DNA of 64,000 nucleotides from Anabas testudineus (taxonomy: Eukaryota; Chordata; Actinopteri; Anabantiformes; Anabantidae): positions 21,993,664-22,057,663 of the forward strand of contig NC_046619.1 of the NCBI RefSeq assembly GCF_900324465.2, read 5' to 3'. A model generated the notes under the pieces. The model saw only the letters and a program-made list of their open reading frames with translations, ran no database searches and was not told where the DNA came from. Positions within the stretch are counted from its first letter, which is position 1. Each line of letters begins with the position of its first letter. Of the stretch, positions 34,197 through 48,100 are shown piece after piece. The position numbers and the translations under genes were made by a program.

Positions 34197-34371
34197 ATTG
34201 GAAAAAACTCTTCTTCTACTTTTTTTTTGTTCCTTCACTGTCGTGTCCTAAACGTCCTCTTCAGCTCAGCTCCAACAAACAAGTGCTCGTAAAAAGAAGA
34301 TGAAAACGTGGGTTTGTAGAAGCCACACGGCTGCTCTCCGGCTCTGTACACCTGCTGCTGCTCACCTGAGA

Positions 34372-34379
34372 CTCTTATA
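34372..34379 (-). promoter_or_regulatory. foxi1: TATA box of the foxi gene
   Basis: TATAAGAG on the - strand, about 175 bases before the start codon, in a slightly GC-richer stretch. It would give a 5' UTR of about 150 bases. Confidence 0.6.
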
Positions 34380-34399
34380 GTCTGGCCACCCCCCTCACG

Positions 34400-37300
34400 G
34401 ATGAGCTGATTGGCTGCCTGTGCACGTACAGTGAGAGTGTGTGTATTTGCATGTGTGTGTTGTGGGGGTTGATTTGAATAAGAACAGGTAAAATTCCTCC
34501 TCTCAGGCAGATAAGAGCCTGAGGACTTAATGCTGAGGTGTGCCGACACACACACACACACACACACACAGTTTGACAAATAAGTGACCAAGACAGAGAA
34601 CATTAGAATCTAAACTCCAATACGTAAAAGTTGGTTAAAACAAAAATGTGACCCTGATATTTTATCTGTTCTAACATGAGGTGGAGAATGATGTAATATC
34701 CCCAGACGGGATTTGGTTTGTGACACATGTGGAGATAACAAAGTCGTAACTCAGTCAAATGTAAAAACACAGACATGAAACACATGTTGATGTCACTCGG
34801 TGTGAGCTCCACTTCCTGAAGATATCATTTTTACTGATGTCCATCCAGAATTAACCTCCAATAACCCAGTGGGAAATCAAACAAGAAGAGGCTTCAGAAC
34901 CTGCCTGAAAATCTTGAGTTGTCTGTACATCCGCAGCTGTGCTGCTAATAGCTTTGTCTGCCACTTTAAATCTATTAACTACTATTTTATTTATTGATTA
35001 ATCTGATGGTTTCCATCTAGGTTAGGTAATTAGTTAAATAGGTAATTAATGAAGAGTAAAACCTTCTTAAAACACCATCACTTAGAAAAAGAAATCATAA
35101 ATATCGTATTATAAAGGTATCATAAAGAAGGTGCAGCCAACAGATATTTGTGGTTTATTGCTAAAAATAACTGGAGCTCCTTGATGGCTCGAATGGTTGC
35201 AGCTCACGGTTCGACTGTATTTGTACTGCCCTCTCTTCTTCAATGTTTCCTGCATATGTCCTTACTAACAATATGAATAAGAAATAATAATAACAATACA
35301 AATAATAACAATAAGTGAGATGACCAATGTATTATCCAAAACAGGAGATGTGAAGGTTATGAAAAAGACACTACTGTAAAAGAGGAGAGGAGCTTTAATA
35401 ATGTGCTTTATTTGACTTTATGGTCTCTTGTAATAATATGTTTCTAATAATAATAAACATCAACAGTTCCACAGAAAACTGCAGCTGAAGAAGGTGGAGC
35501 TGATTTTAATCACTTTAAAGTGTTTAATTAATAAAAAATGCATCTTAAATTATTAGTTTATTATATTTAGTTCTGCATCTGCAACGTAATTAAAGCTGAT
35601 AAACTGGTAGAGAAAAATAACATTAAATAGAAATATCTTAAATTTTACTTAAGTAACAGAAGCAGTACCACAGTGTAGAAATAATCAGTTGCAAGTAAAA
35701 GTAAAAAATGAAGGATCGTAAATTGAAAAAGCATGAAAACAGGTGGCTGGACACCAAACCGATTTCTGTTCTTATCTGTTCACTCTGTGCCAACAAGGAT
35801 GGATTCAACCTCAGGTGATTTACACCTGTGTGTGTGTGACGACAGTTGGAGTTGGCAGCAGTAATCTTCGCCCGCTGGTGCAGCCGAGGACGACGCAGAC
35901 ATAACACAGACAGTCAGAAATACAACTGACTGATGTCTGGGATTATATGGGCGGTCGGGTTGGGGGTCTTCGTTCTTAGTGTGGGGGCTCATGGGAAAGT
36001 CACTAATACCTTTAACTGTCACATACCTACCATCATTAGAAAAGTAAAACAGTAAAGGTTTAAATAATGGCTCTTAATACGTTTATCTTATAAACCCAAC
36101 ATATGAATTAATCCTTTAAAATCCTCACTAGTCACTAGTTGAAATTATAACAATAATTAGGAGTGAATTATCAGGAATTATAAGGTGGAGAATTAATTAA
36201 AAATTCGCAAAACAGTCTTAACAGTGTTAAAAAAATGTTCCAGACTTAGTTTTGACCTGTTTCTATTTTTATTACATTGTTCAGTGAAATACTGAAATAC
36301 ATCAGGGACATTAATGAGCTTTTCTTTTCAGTGTTATTTTAAAATAGAGCACTGATTGTAAATCGCCCAGAGATTAACTGATGTGTTTGATATCCATTTG
36401 AATTCTTCACTGTCATGTGAACTAAACGTAGTTACTTTAATCAGGGTAGAGCATTAGAGAAGTTCATCTGGAGAACGTTAATTCCTCTGTAACCAGGTTT
36501 TTATAAAGTGCACATGTGCACGGAAAAAGGCCGCAGACAGGAAAAGTAGTGGAGCATCTGGATGAAACAGAAACTAACAATAAGTGGCAGTAAAGTGTTA
36601 GAACAGCACCAAGTGGTCCATTCAAAGACAAAAGCCGTACTGCTTTAATACATTGCCGATAAAATCTACACAGTTTTTTAACCTGACAGTCTACGGGCAC
36701 ATTTTGGGGACTTGAAGAACCTGTTTCTTAAACCTCAAAGTGGCACAATATGGGCATTTTAAGTGCTGCATTAGTTAAACTCACAGTTTGCTCTGTTGTA
36801 AAGAGCTGTGCTGTCTGCCTGTTTGTCTCTCTCCGGCACAGACAGTAAAAAATCATTAACAGCCACAGCCTGTTCAGTGGTACTAATATTAAAATGTTCT
36901 TCATTGAGTGTTAGGGTTGTCTGATTAAAATTCAGCTAGTTCAGAGAAACCAGGGCACTGCTAATGGTTTTATGATGTTTTAATCAGAACACAGATAAAT
37001 CTTTACATCTTTAAAAGAAACTGAAGGCACAGAGTGAAGGTAAAGCTCAGAAAGTAAACACGAAACACTTGGACTTTATTTAGCTCAGCTGAAGACACAA
37101 CATGTTTAGTTTGAATGAGTAAGATTCAACTAAATGCTGTAGAAGTACAGCATTTCTCCAACATCGTGTACAGAAACGTGTCCTTCTACATGAAGGTTCG
37201 GAAGGTTTACTGTCAGAAAACCCTTCAAACTCGAGAGCTCGGTGAAAACTACAAACTGTGGTAAATAGAAACTAGCTAAACAAGCAACATGTGCAAAAAT

Positions 37301-37446
37301 CGGACATTTTTCATTCATCGTCATAAAAACCTCTTCCTGTTTACAACACCTGAAATTACGTTTGAGGTGGACACTCGTCTTAGTCCTGCCCGTCGGCTTC
37401 CTCTTGTGTTAGTTTGGTCTGATCCGGTTCGGTCCAGTCTGATCAC
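34400..37446. other. Intergenic between foxi and the 3' end of lcp2
   Basis: Contains a short (CA)n tract at 34546-34570 and otherwise A+T-rich sequence with no recognised exon. On the - strand AATAAA at 37080-37075, about 370 bases after the lcp2 stop, is a candidate polyadenylation signal. An antisense 80-codon frame near 35.8-36.0 kb has no recognisable family. Confidence 0.45.
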
Positions 37447-39929
37447 TCAGGACCAGTTTGTTCCAGTCATGTAGTATCCGGCAGGGTCAGAGAGCATACA
37501 CTGGTTCTGCTGGTTGGAGCTGCGGTTTTTGGCGTCGATGAGGAGCAGAGGAGAGTTGGAGTAATGGCTGATGATGTCACAAACAGACGGAAAAGACTGC
37601 AAAAAAGGGAGTGGTGCTGATGAGAGGTGTGATGAAGATCAAACGTACTTTCATCTGTCTTCTTAAAATTATAACTAAACTACAAACATCATCATATCAA
37701 CCCAAAAAGATCAGGTACGACTGAAAGATGAGGACCGAGCACTAAACCCTGGACTGAAAATGTAGCATCAGCGCGGTTCATGCAGTTCCTCTAGTTCAAC
37801 TTCTGGTACAGACCAGATTCATTTTCATATTTACCTCCTGAGCTTTAAGTCCGGTTCCCAGCATGAACTGCTTGTTCTGCTGTCTGATCTGGATGTTGTA
37901 GACTTTGTCCTGGTAGAAGACCATCAGGGTGAAGGGCTGGTTGGCCAGCTGCCGGGTGCTGTCCCTCACCAGGTAGGCCCCGTCCTCAACACAGAGAGAC
38001 AGAGATGGACGTGAATCCCACAGAGAAACAGATGAACTACCAGGAAACTACGTGGGTAAAAACTGGGAAATTGAAGCTGTGCTGATGCTGAACACTCGCT
38101 GCCCTCAACACTTCGTGTCCAAGCTAAGTTGTAACCTGTTCATCGAATAATGTCGAATACACAATTTTAAAGATTCAGGGTTTGTTTGGTTCTTTGATGA
38201 ACCAGAATGGACAGTCGACTCAGAGACGGTCACATCTGTATGACTGATGTTTAGTCTCACCTACTGATAATAACTGTTTTGCATTTTGATTTAAATGTTT
38301 TAATCTCCATATAATCTCCATGATGTTTTCAGGTTGTCCGTCTATCCGCAAGTTCTTGTGAACGCAATATTTAAGAAACACTTTGAGGTCATGTAAGTAA
38401 ACTAACAGCTTGTTTTATTTCAGTGTCGTTGTCAATGACTGATGTGTATATGTGGAACAAATACTGGTCTGTCAGAGAGCAAACATTAACTCATTACTTT
38501 ATGAGTTACTTAATCATCAGGTACAAATACTGAGTATTCAGTCATTACTTCATGATTGTGACAAATACTTTCTGGGGAATTTAAAATCTGCTCCTCAATA
38601 ACAAAGCAGAGACTTTGTTAATATTCAGATCAGTCATATTCTGTAGCATGTAGTGATGCAGAAACCCTAAATCTAAATGTAATTCTGTGTAATAATTGTA
38701 TTAATCAGTCAATATCTAGTAGAAGAAAAGCTGAAAATCAGCTTCAGGTTGTTTTTTAACAACTCACATTTTTAGAACCGTGTTTTTATTGAATCTGCTT
38801 TTAAGGGGAAATGTGTCTGTGTGCGTTTTACCTTATTGACTCGTTTCAAACATCCTTCAGCTTGACCTCTGGTCACTTTACCCACGTACCAGTCAGGATT
38901 CAGGTCCTAAACACACAAACAGTAACAACTTTATATTTCAGATGGGAAAATGTCCTCACAGTGAACATTAGTTGATTAGTTGAGCAACAAAAATAAGCAG
39001 CAACTATTTAAACCTTTCTTCTAAATTCTGGTTCCAGTTTCTTAAATGTGAGAATGTGACGACTGTGTTTGTCACAGTAAAGTGAACGTTCTGTATCAGA
39101 GTCCATTATTATAATAAACCTGTAGTTCAGTTAGTTTAGTGGCAGCTTGTGTTTAATAAATTAATTTAAATTTGTTGGAATCCACTGTTCCACATAAATG
39201 CATTTAATTACATTAAATACATGTTATAAACTGATTAATATGGAAAAAGTTGTAGTTTCAGCACAAATTCAGATAAATTCTTTAAATAAAAGTAATGAAA
39301 CCACAATATAAAATACACCAAGTAGTACTTAGTCTTTACGTCATAGTATAATTTTACTGAAACAGCTGCAACTAACAATTATTTTCACTATCAGGTAATC
39401 TAAGAATTATTAGTCAGTTAACAGTTTATCAGCAACAAAATAAACCAAATAATTATTTTCTGAGCATAAAAAAAAAAAAAAAAAAAAATTTCAATAATGT
39501 AACACTGAAAAAACATTTTGCTGATAAAATCTATGTAATTTGACTTCTGGAAACAGGACCATTCACATTTTACTGCTGTTAACCAGTTTTGTTTGTTGCT
39601 ACACCGGCGCCACCTACTGTTCTGGGTGAAGACATCATTTATTGTTAAACCATGTGAATGGATTCAAATGGGTTCAGATGTTCTGTAGCTGTTTTCCATG
39701 TGATAAGGGGTCAGGGGTTCTTCCTGCTGAATTAAAACATTGTTCTGTAGAAGGATTCTGTGCAACTTGGCAACCCCAAAGTTGCCATTAATAAATAATT
39801 AATTAATAATACAAATTCTCACTCTTAATGATTTTTAATCGTCGTCTTCTCTTGTGACTCGGACCTTTACTGGGTTTTGCTGCTGCAGTGCTACACCATG
39901 AGTCAGGATTAGGCCATTTGGTGTCTGTA

Positions 39930-39988
<59 letters not shown>

Positions 39989-42900
39989 ACCTGTGTGTGT
40001 GATGATGACGATGATGAAGATGCGGCTGGTGGAGGAGGAAACGACTGTCGGCTGTCTGACCCACTGAAGCTGCCTCTGTGTTCGGCCATCGCTGCACACA
40101 CACACACACACACACTCACTCTTTGAGTTTACCTCTGACCATCTCAATAATTTTTAGAGGTGGAAAACAGTGTCCTTAAGTACATTAATGCACCTTTATA
40201 CTATTTCTTCTGTAATTCAGAGGGAAATACTGAACGTTTTACTGAGACTGTTTACAAATGTTCACACTCTTCCTGCTGAGTCAAAGCCACGTTTCTATAC
40301 ATCTGTTGATTTTAAGATAAAGATTTATGCTTTAAGGAAATTCTCTCTTTTCATGAAATAAATTAATTAAAGCTGCAGTGTGTAAAATTTAGATGGATCT
40401 AGTATTATATAGTAGAAACATCACATCTACATCTACATTGATCGTGTTTCCCTTTTTATAGAGGTCGCCAAGTTTCTACAGTAGCCCAGAATAGACAAAC
40501 TAAACACTGACTCTAGAATCACGTTTTCATGTTGAATTTGGTGAAGCTGTGGCACCTTTTGTAAGATGAAGAAGAATCAGTGTTGATCAGGAAGTCATTC
40601 GACCGTAAACAACTACAGCTGTAAAATGCTAAATGCACATTAATGCACAATACTAATCTAAAACATCATAGAGAATGATAACACAATGACAGGGAGCATA
40701 AATCATTACCAGTATTTCCACACTGATACTTTTGCATAAGTAAAAGATCTGCTATGTTTGTGTTGTTGTGTTCTTACCGGATTTTAGTTTGTGAGGCAGT
40801 GAGCCTGCACCAGGAGGGACACTGGGAGGCAGACTGCTCAGAAACAAACAGAAAATACAGATTATTCATGATACAAGTCAGAAATATTAAAACACAAACG
40901 TGTTTGTCCACCCTGTGGAGGTTCTGACCATTACTGATTTACATGAGCTCCCTGTGGTTCAGACTGTTCCCTGCCATTAATAAAACACTTCAGAGACATA
41001 TTTCTATTTCCAAGAATTCTATTTTTTACTGCATATAATCTGATTAATGTCAGTGGTGGATTAACTCATTTTTGAATAACAGCGAGGCTCTACAGCACAG
41101 AGAAATATGGAATAAGATAAATAAAATCGGTTTGAGTCTGGATGTGTGATTTATTCAAAGTAGAAGAAAAATAGAATATGATCCGACACACACACAAAAA
41201 CTTCACAGGATATCCAGGGCGTCCAGCGCTGACGAGATCTAAGTGAAATAAACATGTTTCCGGAATATTTACATACCTGTCTGCATGGCGTGGTGGGTGC
41301 CCAGGAAGTCCAGGGCGGGGGGGCAGATTCTTATTATGGAAGGGAAAGGTGTTGTGCTTAGGAACTGAAAGAGAGAAGCAGAATTAAAAAATAATAATCA
41401 ACTTAAGGGTTTAATGATCCATTGTTTTATATCGGTGCATCTGGTGGCCTCACTTAGCCAGGCACACAAATAACAGGCGTATGACAAATGAGAAGTATGT
41501 GTAAGTACTGCCCGTCCAAAAAAAAAAGTCACCACCTGTATTTAACTTAGCAAACAGGTAAGAGCCTCCACTGGACAATTACTGCATGGATAATCATGTT
41601 TCAGCTCCCAACAAGTTATTTAACCCAAACTGAAGCAGTGAGTAGCTTATTGTTTCTTAAGCAACCATGTCAGAAGACGCATCCTGTGGTCGTGGAAAAG
41701 ATGTTAAACTGTTTCTGCAGGGTCAAAATATTGGTAAGAATTAAAAAACACATCTGAGGAGATGAAACTACTAAAACTGGGTTAAGAACTGTCCAATTGA
41801 AGAAGGTCAGGTGGTCTGATGAGTCCAGATTTACCCTGTTCCAGAGTGATGGAGCATCAGGTTAAGAAGAGAGGAGGTGAAGTGATGCATGTATCATGTC
41901 TAGTGTCTACTGTACAAGTCTGTGGGGGCAGTGCTATGATCTGGGGCTGCTGCAGTTGGTCAGGTCTAGGTTCAGCAACGTTATGAGTACAAAGACTGAG
42001 GTCAGCTGACTACCTGAATATACTGAATGACCAGGTTATTAATCAGTGAATTTTTTCTTTCTTTATGTCACGGACATATTCCAAGATGATAATGTCAGGC
42101 TTCATCAGCTCATCAGGGAGCATGACACATTATTACACCTGGATTGGCCACCACAGAGTCCAGACCTTAAACCCACAAAGAGTCTTTGGGATGTGCTTGA
42201 GAAGACCTTGTACAGTGGTCCGACTCTCCCTTCATCAAAACAAGATCTTGGTGAAAAATTAATGCAACTCTGGACTTGAATAAATGTTGAGACATAGCAG
42301 AAGCTGATTGAAATGATGTCACGGTGAAGCTAAAGGCGGTCCAACCAAGAAATATTAGAGTGTGTGACTTTTTTTTGGACGGGCAGTGTCTCATCTTTCT
42401 TTCTAAAGAAACACATCAGAAGTTGTTGAACTTCTATTTTTGAAATTAATTCTGAAATGAAATGAGAGAAAACAGCAAATCTCACCTTCATTTTGTGTCT
42501 GCTGAAGAAAAAGAATAAAGGAAAAAGTAAAAAAAACTGCGAATATGACTGTAATTTATTTCTAAACATGTTAAAGAATAAGCTGTATATGTGGATGCAT
42601 TTTAACGTCACTATCCATATAATAAAATATCACTTACTTCTCTCCCTCCGTTAAACCTGTTAAACCACATACAAAAGGTAAATAAGCAGTTTGAACGTGT
42701 TACAGCTGTTTAATGAGGAATCATAAAATTAAAAGATGTTGATATAATGATCTGACTGGATGAAGAACTGTGACTGGTTTGATAAAACACTCGTTCTGAC
42801 CTGTTGGGAGAGGGTCCGGCCGAGGAGCCACTCCTGCTGATGGAGGTGGAGCCGGAGGTCGGAGGAATAGGTGGAGGCCTGCAGACACAAAAAAACGTTT

Positions 42901-44853
42901 GTCAGTCAGGTCTATAAAGTACAGTGTTAATGTAGAGTCACAGCTGCCAGACGTTAGTTAGTTAACATATTTAACATGTAACTATAGGTTATAGTGTCAT
43001 GTAAGAATGCTACGTCCAAGCTAAGCTACGGTACATTTCCTGCATTGTGGTAGTACTTTTCTGCTAATATTTAATTCCAATATTGCTAATGTTAGAAATA
43101 TAATGCTACCAAACCCTAACCCTTCATGCTAACACAAGCTAACATTAGCTTTGGGGAAAATGTAATAAAGGTCTTCAGTGTACGGGGGGTTGGTTGGAGC
43201 TGAGCCCAGTTCAGAGTGGGCGAGGGACGGGTTAAACCCTGCAGGTCCTGTATCAGGGCGGTCAGAGAATCACTTCAAATCGTACACACTGCACCTTTAA
43301 CATTTCAGTTTACGCCTTCTTTACGGCTACACAAGTCGAACAATGATGGAAAAACAACGTGGAGTCTGTACTTACTTCCACGGTTGTGAGCCCGGCTGTA
43401 AAAAACACAGAATTCACAGTTAGACAGTTATTGATGCACAAACTACAAACATTTACCTCAGTTCTTCTAACAGGATGTCACACTGTAAAGTGTCGCGAGA
43501 TGACTTCTGTTGTGAATTGGTGCTATACAAATAAAACTGAATTGAATTGAATTAAATGTCAACTGAGAGACATCGTTCACATCAGTTCACTCAGTGTGAA
43601 CCTAACTCACCCTGTCCACTGTGTTGCGGTGAGGTCCTGTAAAGAAGAGAAAATAAAATGATTTGTCACATAATGTGCATAGATCTATTCTAAAATATAC
43701 TAAACCACCTCACTGAATTTAAAATGTTTTTTATGGCAGCTGCTTCTGCTTGGAAACGATGAAGAAAACTGGGTCCTGGGTTTAACGTTACCTCTGATGG
43801 GGGACGGGTTGGGTCCTGGGTCTCTGCGCGGTTTGCTGTCACGACAGATCTGCGGCGGCGCTGGAGCAACTGAACGAAACAACCAACAACTTTAATCTCT
43901 TTTAGTTTAAATAGAAGCAGAGTTGCAAAATAAAGTTAAATCAGAAGCTAAACTACTATATTTAAAAGTGAATGTGTTGTTTTTATGCTAAATTGCTGCT
44001 GATTGTCTTTAACATGAACATCAGGGAAAAAAAATCCGCTCCTCTAACGGTTGTTTTAACACATCTAAGTGCAGTTTTAATATTCTGTAAAACATCTGCT
44101 GTAACTTTTTGTGTGCACTTTAACATCTTTATGTGATGTCAGAAAGTGACAGGAAACCAGAGCAGAGAGAAAGGGGTGTGAGATACGAGGTTTGCCAGCC
44201 GGACTCAAACGTCGATGATGCAGTTGCATCTGGATTTGCAGTTAATTTTGGTTTCATGTTTGTGGTTTCACTCTTGATGTGTTTGTATGTGTTCTGTCTT
44301 TAGAGGCTATTCAAAGATGTAGATGAAAACAAGATGATTCTGCATGGTTCTGCAGTTTGTTTGTTTTTCTGTGTAAATTATTGATTATTTCAGTATTTCA
44401 GCTTCTTCTTGTCTTCGTCATTTGAGCTTTTGGTCATTTAGAAATCTAACATTAAATTGATCAGAAATACATTGTTAATGTTATACAGGGTATTTAACCA
44501 TAGGTGAACAGAGGCAGGTCGTCAGCAAACATGTTTTCATGAAGACAAATTAGTGACACCAAACCTCGAGAGTAGAACATGAGAGTAAATTAAATATGTT
44601 GAACTAAACTAAAACAAACCAAGATCTTTAAGTACCTCAGTTTGGGAAGTTATGATGATTAACACATGATGGTTTTAATGTTGTGAGCATTGGACTGATT
44701 TAATGCTGGTGATGACTGACAGGTGTCCAATCGCACAGTGCTTCACAGCTTGCTGCGTAGTGACAGTAATAACTCAGCTGTTGGTTACTCACACTTTGCT
44801 GATGATCGTCCACCACAGCTTGGGGATGGGTCTCTTCTAGACGACTCCCCTGG

Positions 44854-44898
<45 letters not shown>

Positions 44899-45091
44899 TA
44901 CACATGATTAACACCAAGTGCAAACTGGTGTCATGTTTAAAATAATTTACTGAGAATGAGACTCACCATCGGAGCAGACAGGGTGGCGACTGGGGGACGG
45001 GGACTCAAAACAGGGGGAAGGCCTGTGGTCCGAACGCGGTTATCTACACAATGACACACAAACATATGTGTCACATGGGTGTAATTATAAT

Positions 45092-45130
<39 letters not shown>

Positions 45131-48100
45131 TGTGTTCTCCAATTATTAGTCTGTGTATTCAGCTATGTCTCAGTGTTACCAGGACAGAGTTGTTTTGTGT
45201 CATTTCTTCAAATCTCACAGACATAAAGCTTCACATTTATAGGAAATAAACCAAGATTCTGTTTAAATACCAGCTCAGTTACCGACAGTAAAAAACATGA
45301 TCGAACATTAGATCACTTCAAGTATTCAGATTAATCACTTATTTAATTCTGGATAAATATAATCAAAAAATGATAAGATAGCAAAAAGTACCATTTATTT
45401 TGCATTAACTCCAAATTAATGATGGTGATTTGACGAAATGTGGGATATTGCCTCAATATAATCTACAGCCAAGAATGATTTGAACAAACATGACAAAGAT
45501 GCATTTCGATGTGTATGTTGTGTACGTATCTTAACCTAATAAAATCCATGTTATATTCATACAAAAACAAGAAAAACTATGTATTTCATAAGAACAATTA
45601 GAATCTTCTATTTATTGATTTTTGATATTGATATTAAGTAAAACCAAAACAAATTATTTATGAAACCCCGTAGTGTAGCGCTGACATACCGTCTAGCAGC
45701 TGTCCACCCACAATTTCCCCAAGGGGATCAATAAAGTATTCATTATTATTATTATTTTTAATTTAACCATTAAAATGACGTCATCCTAAGACTGTCAGGG
45801 TTCAATCACAGCATAAAAATGATTTAATTTATGAACCTTTTACAAACACAAGCAAACGTACTTTTGTTTTTTAAACAGGAAGTAGGTACATTGTCACACG
45901 TGTTCAGAATAAATCCGACTTCTGGCACAGATCGGTTCAAGTGAACTCTGTCCTCATTGTGTAGTAGACAGGAGACAGTTCCAGTCTCGCAGAAACACTT
46001 AGTAACCAGCTCAGTGCTACAAACCAGATTCACCACAGCCTTCCCTCTCAGTGTGTTTCCTGTTGTAACAGTAGAGCGTGGTGTTTGAAAACTCGTTCTC
46101 TTGACATGTGATGTTGTTACCTATGTAATCATCATCTCCAGGGGGCAGGGGGGGGCAGAGCTTGTGAGGCAGGTCCTCTGGAGGTTCTGAGGGAGGAGGC
46201 TCGTAATCGTTTCCGTCCACGTCCTCATTTGGGGACTCGTAGTCTCCCCCGCTGACGTCCTCATCACCACTGAATGGACTCTCATAGTCGTCGTCAAACT
46301 CTTCATCGTCCTGATGGAGTGAAGGAGGGACAGAGAGGACATGTAAAGAAGGTCTGTGATCCAATCAGGAGACAAATGCCCCCATACCTGAGGTGCATCA
46401 CTTCCTTTTCAGACAAAAGCAGAAAAGTGGCTGCTTTCATTTTTAATTTTACTAATTTCCAAAAAAACATAAATGTGTTGTGTAAAAATTAAAAATAAAA
46501 ACCAATGAAGTGAAGTAATAGTTCCTGCTGTGGTTGTGGGTCTATATGAACCTATAAGAGTAATATTTCCATGGAAGCTGCAACACATCAGCGAAAAGGC
46601 ATCTGACCAGAACTGCAAACAACCACTGGGGTTGTAATCACTCCCAAAAACCATCTGGTGAACAACATGCAGGCTGCAACAAAGTGTTAGTATGTTTCTG
46701 ATGTTTCTACAACAAATGTAGTTTTGTGTTGTTTGGATGAGTGTTGCAGATTTTAATGAAAAGGAATTTAAAAATAAAACAGGACAGATGAACATCAGAC
46801 TTACGAACTCGTCTTCACCCCAGCCTTGAACTTCTGCACCGGGGTCTGTCGAGAACAAAGCAGCAAGTTAGCAGCTCACATTTTAATATACTGATATTGT
46901 TATTTCCTGTCTTTAGGATGAGGTTTTATTCATCCTGTTACAGCTGCACAGAGAGAAATGAAACACTATTTGAACTAATTAAAACTCTGTTTTAAAGGGG
47001 AACCCAAAAATGAATTGAGATCGCGTACTAAAGAACTAAAGAACTAAAGCTAAGTGATGCTGTGAACTCATTTCCAGCTCATCTTTGCTTTTGCTGCCTT
47101 GATTCTTTACCTGGTTCGTGATATTTGGTTGTTGTTCTGTGATGGAAACAAAAACAGAGAGAATAACCATGAGAAACAGGAGGACTGAAGCCAGCGTGGA
47201 TCATTTACTGCTCTGATGTGATGTTTTATTTGAAACATACTTTTTACCAAACAAGCCTCCTCTCTTCTCCTCCTTTTTTCTGATTTCAACACTGATCTTA
47301 GAGATTAACCTGAGGAGACATAAACAGACACTTCAGGGTTAATCAAGCTCTGGTGCAACATCTCTTCTTCATGTAAACTTCTGAAGTAATTATTTTTACC
47401 TTCAGAAGTTATTATCACCGACTATGGATCCACAATTGACCTGATCTGTTCAAGTTTAAGTATTTATTGGTTTACTGAATGGTCCTATGAGACACAGGCC
47501 CTGGACTATTACCAGTTGTTAGAAAATCAATTAAAGTCGGCACATTATGCTTAATTTAGGGTTTATGTTTTATTCTGTGTCTCCACTGGGCTTCACTACA
47601 CCCAGTTATAGCACAGACTGTAAACAGCTGCAGCCTTTAAGCACCATGTTAATCACTTTCTGTGAGACCTGTCTGCTCAGGTACTCGGGCTGGAGCTGGT
47701 TGCTCTTAATGCTAGTGCATCACGGTAGCGCTGTTAAGTCCACCACAGCAACCTTCCCCCAGAAACAGCAACATTTTGGAGAGTTCGGTCCATCAGCAGC
47801 AGGAACCAGGGGGAAAAGGAGCAGATACCCTCCACACACCCCCCAAAGAAAATCCCTGCTTGGGGGTGTCATTCTGAAGGAGTGGCTGGATCCACTCACC
47901 ATTGGTCAAACACAGACACTACAGCTGTTTCATGTGTTGCTTCATTCACAAAATAAGGAAATATTCTGGTATCGATACCAGGATGACAGGAGGATATTTC
48001 ACATTGGTTTTTCAAAGAGCAAGAAAAAAATAAAGAGACTGTGAATGGGAAGGGGGAGAATTGGTAACGAGAACAAAATCTAAAGAAATGAAACCTCCGT

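Noticed and set aside
39803-40147. Antisense frames with long Thr-His runs around 39.8-40.1 kb
   Set aside because: They read through the (GT)n/(CA)n tracts; only the 101-nt lcp2 exon 18 inside is real.
46409-46858. 149-codon antisense frame
   Set aside because: Only its first residues are lcp2 exon 6 (46845-46805); the rest is intron 6 read through.
47230-47241. Earlier donor for lcp2 exon 4 at gg|gtaaaa
   Set aside because: It makes the next exons read in the wrong frame. The GTATGT donor eight bases on restores the phase and the aligned sequence GKKTTTKYHEP.
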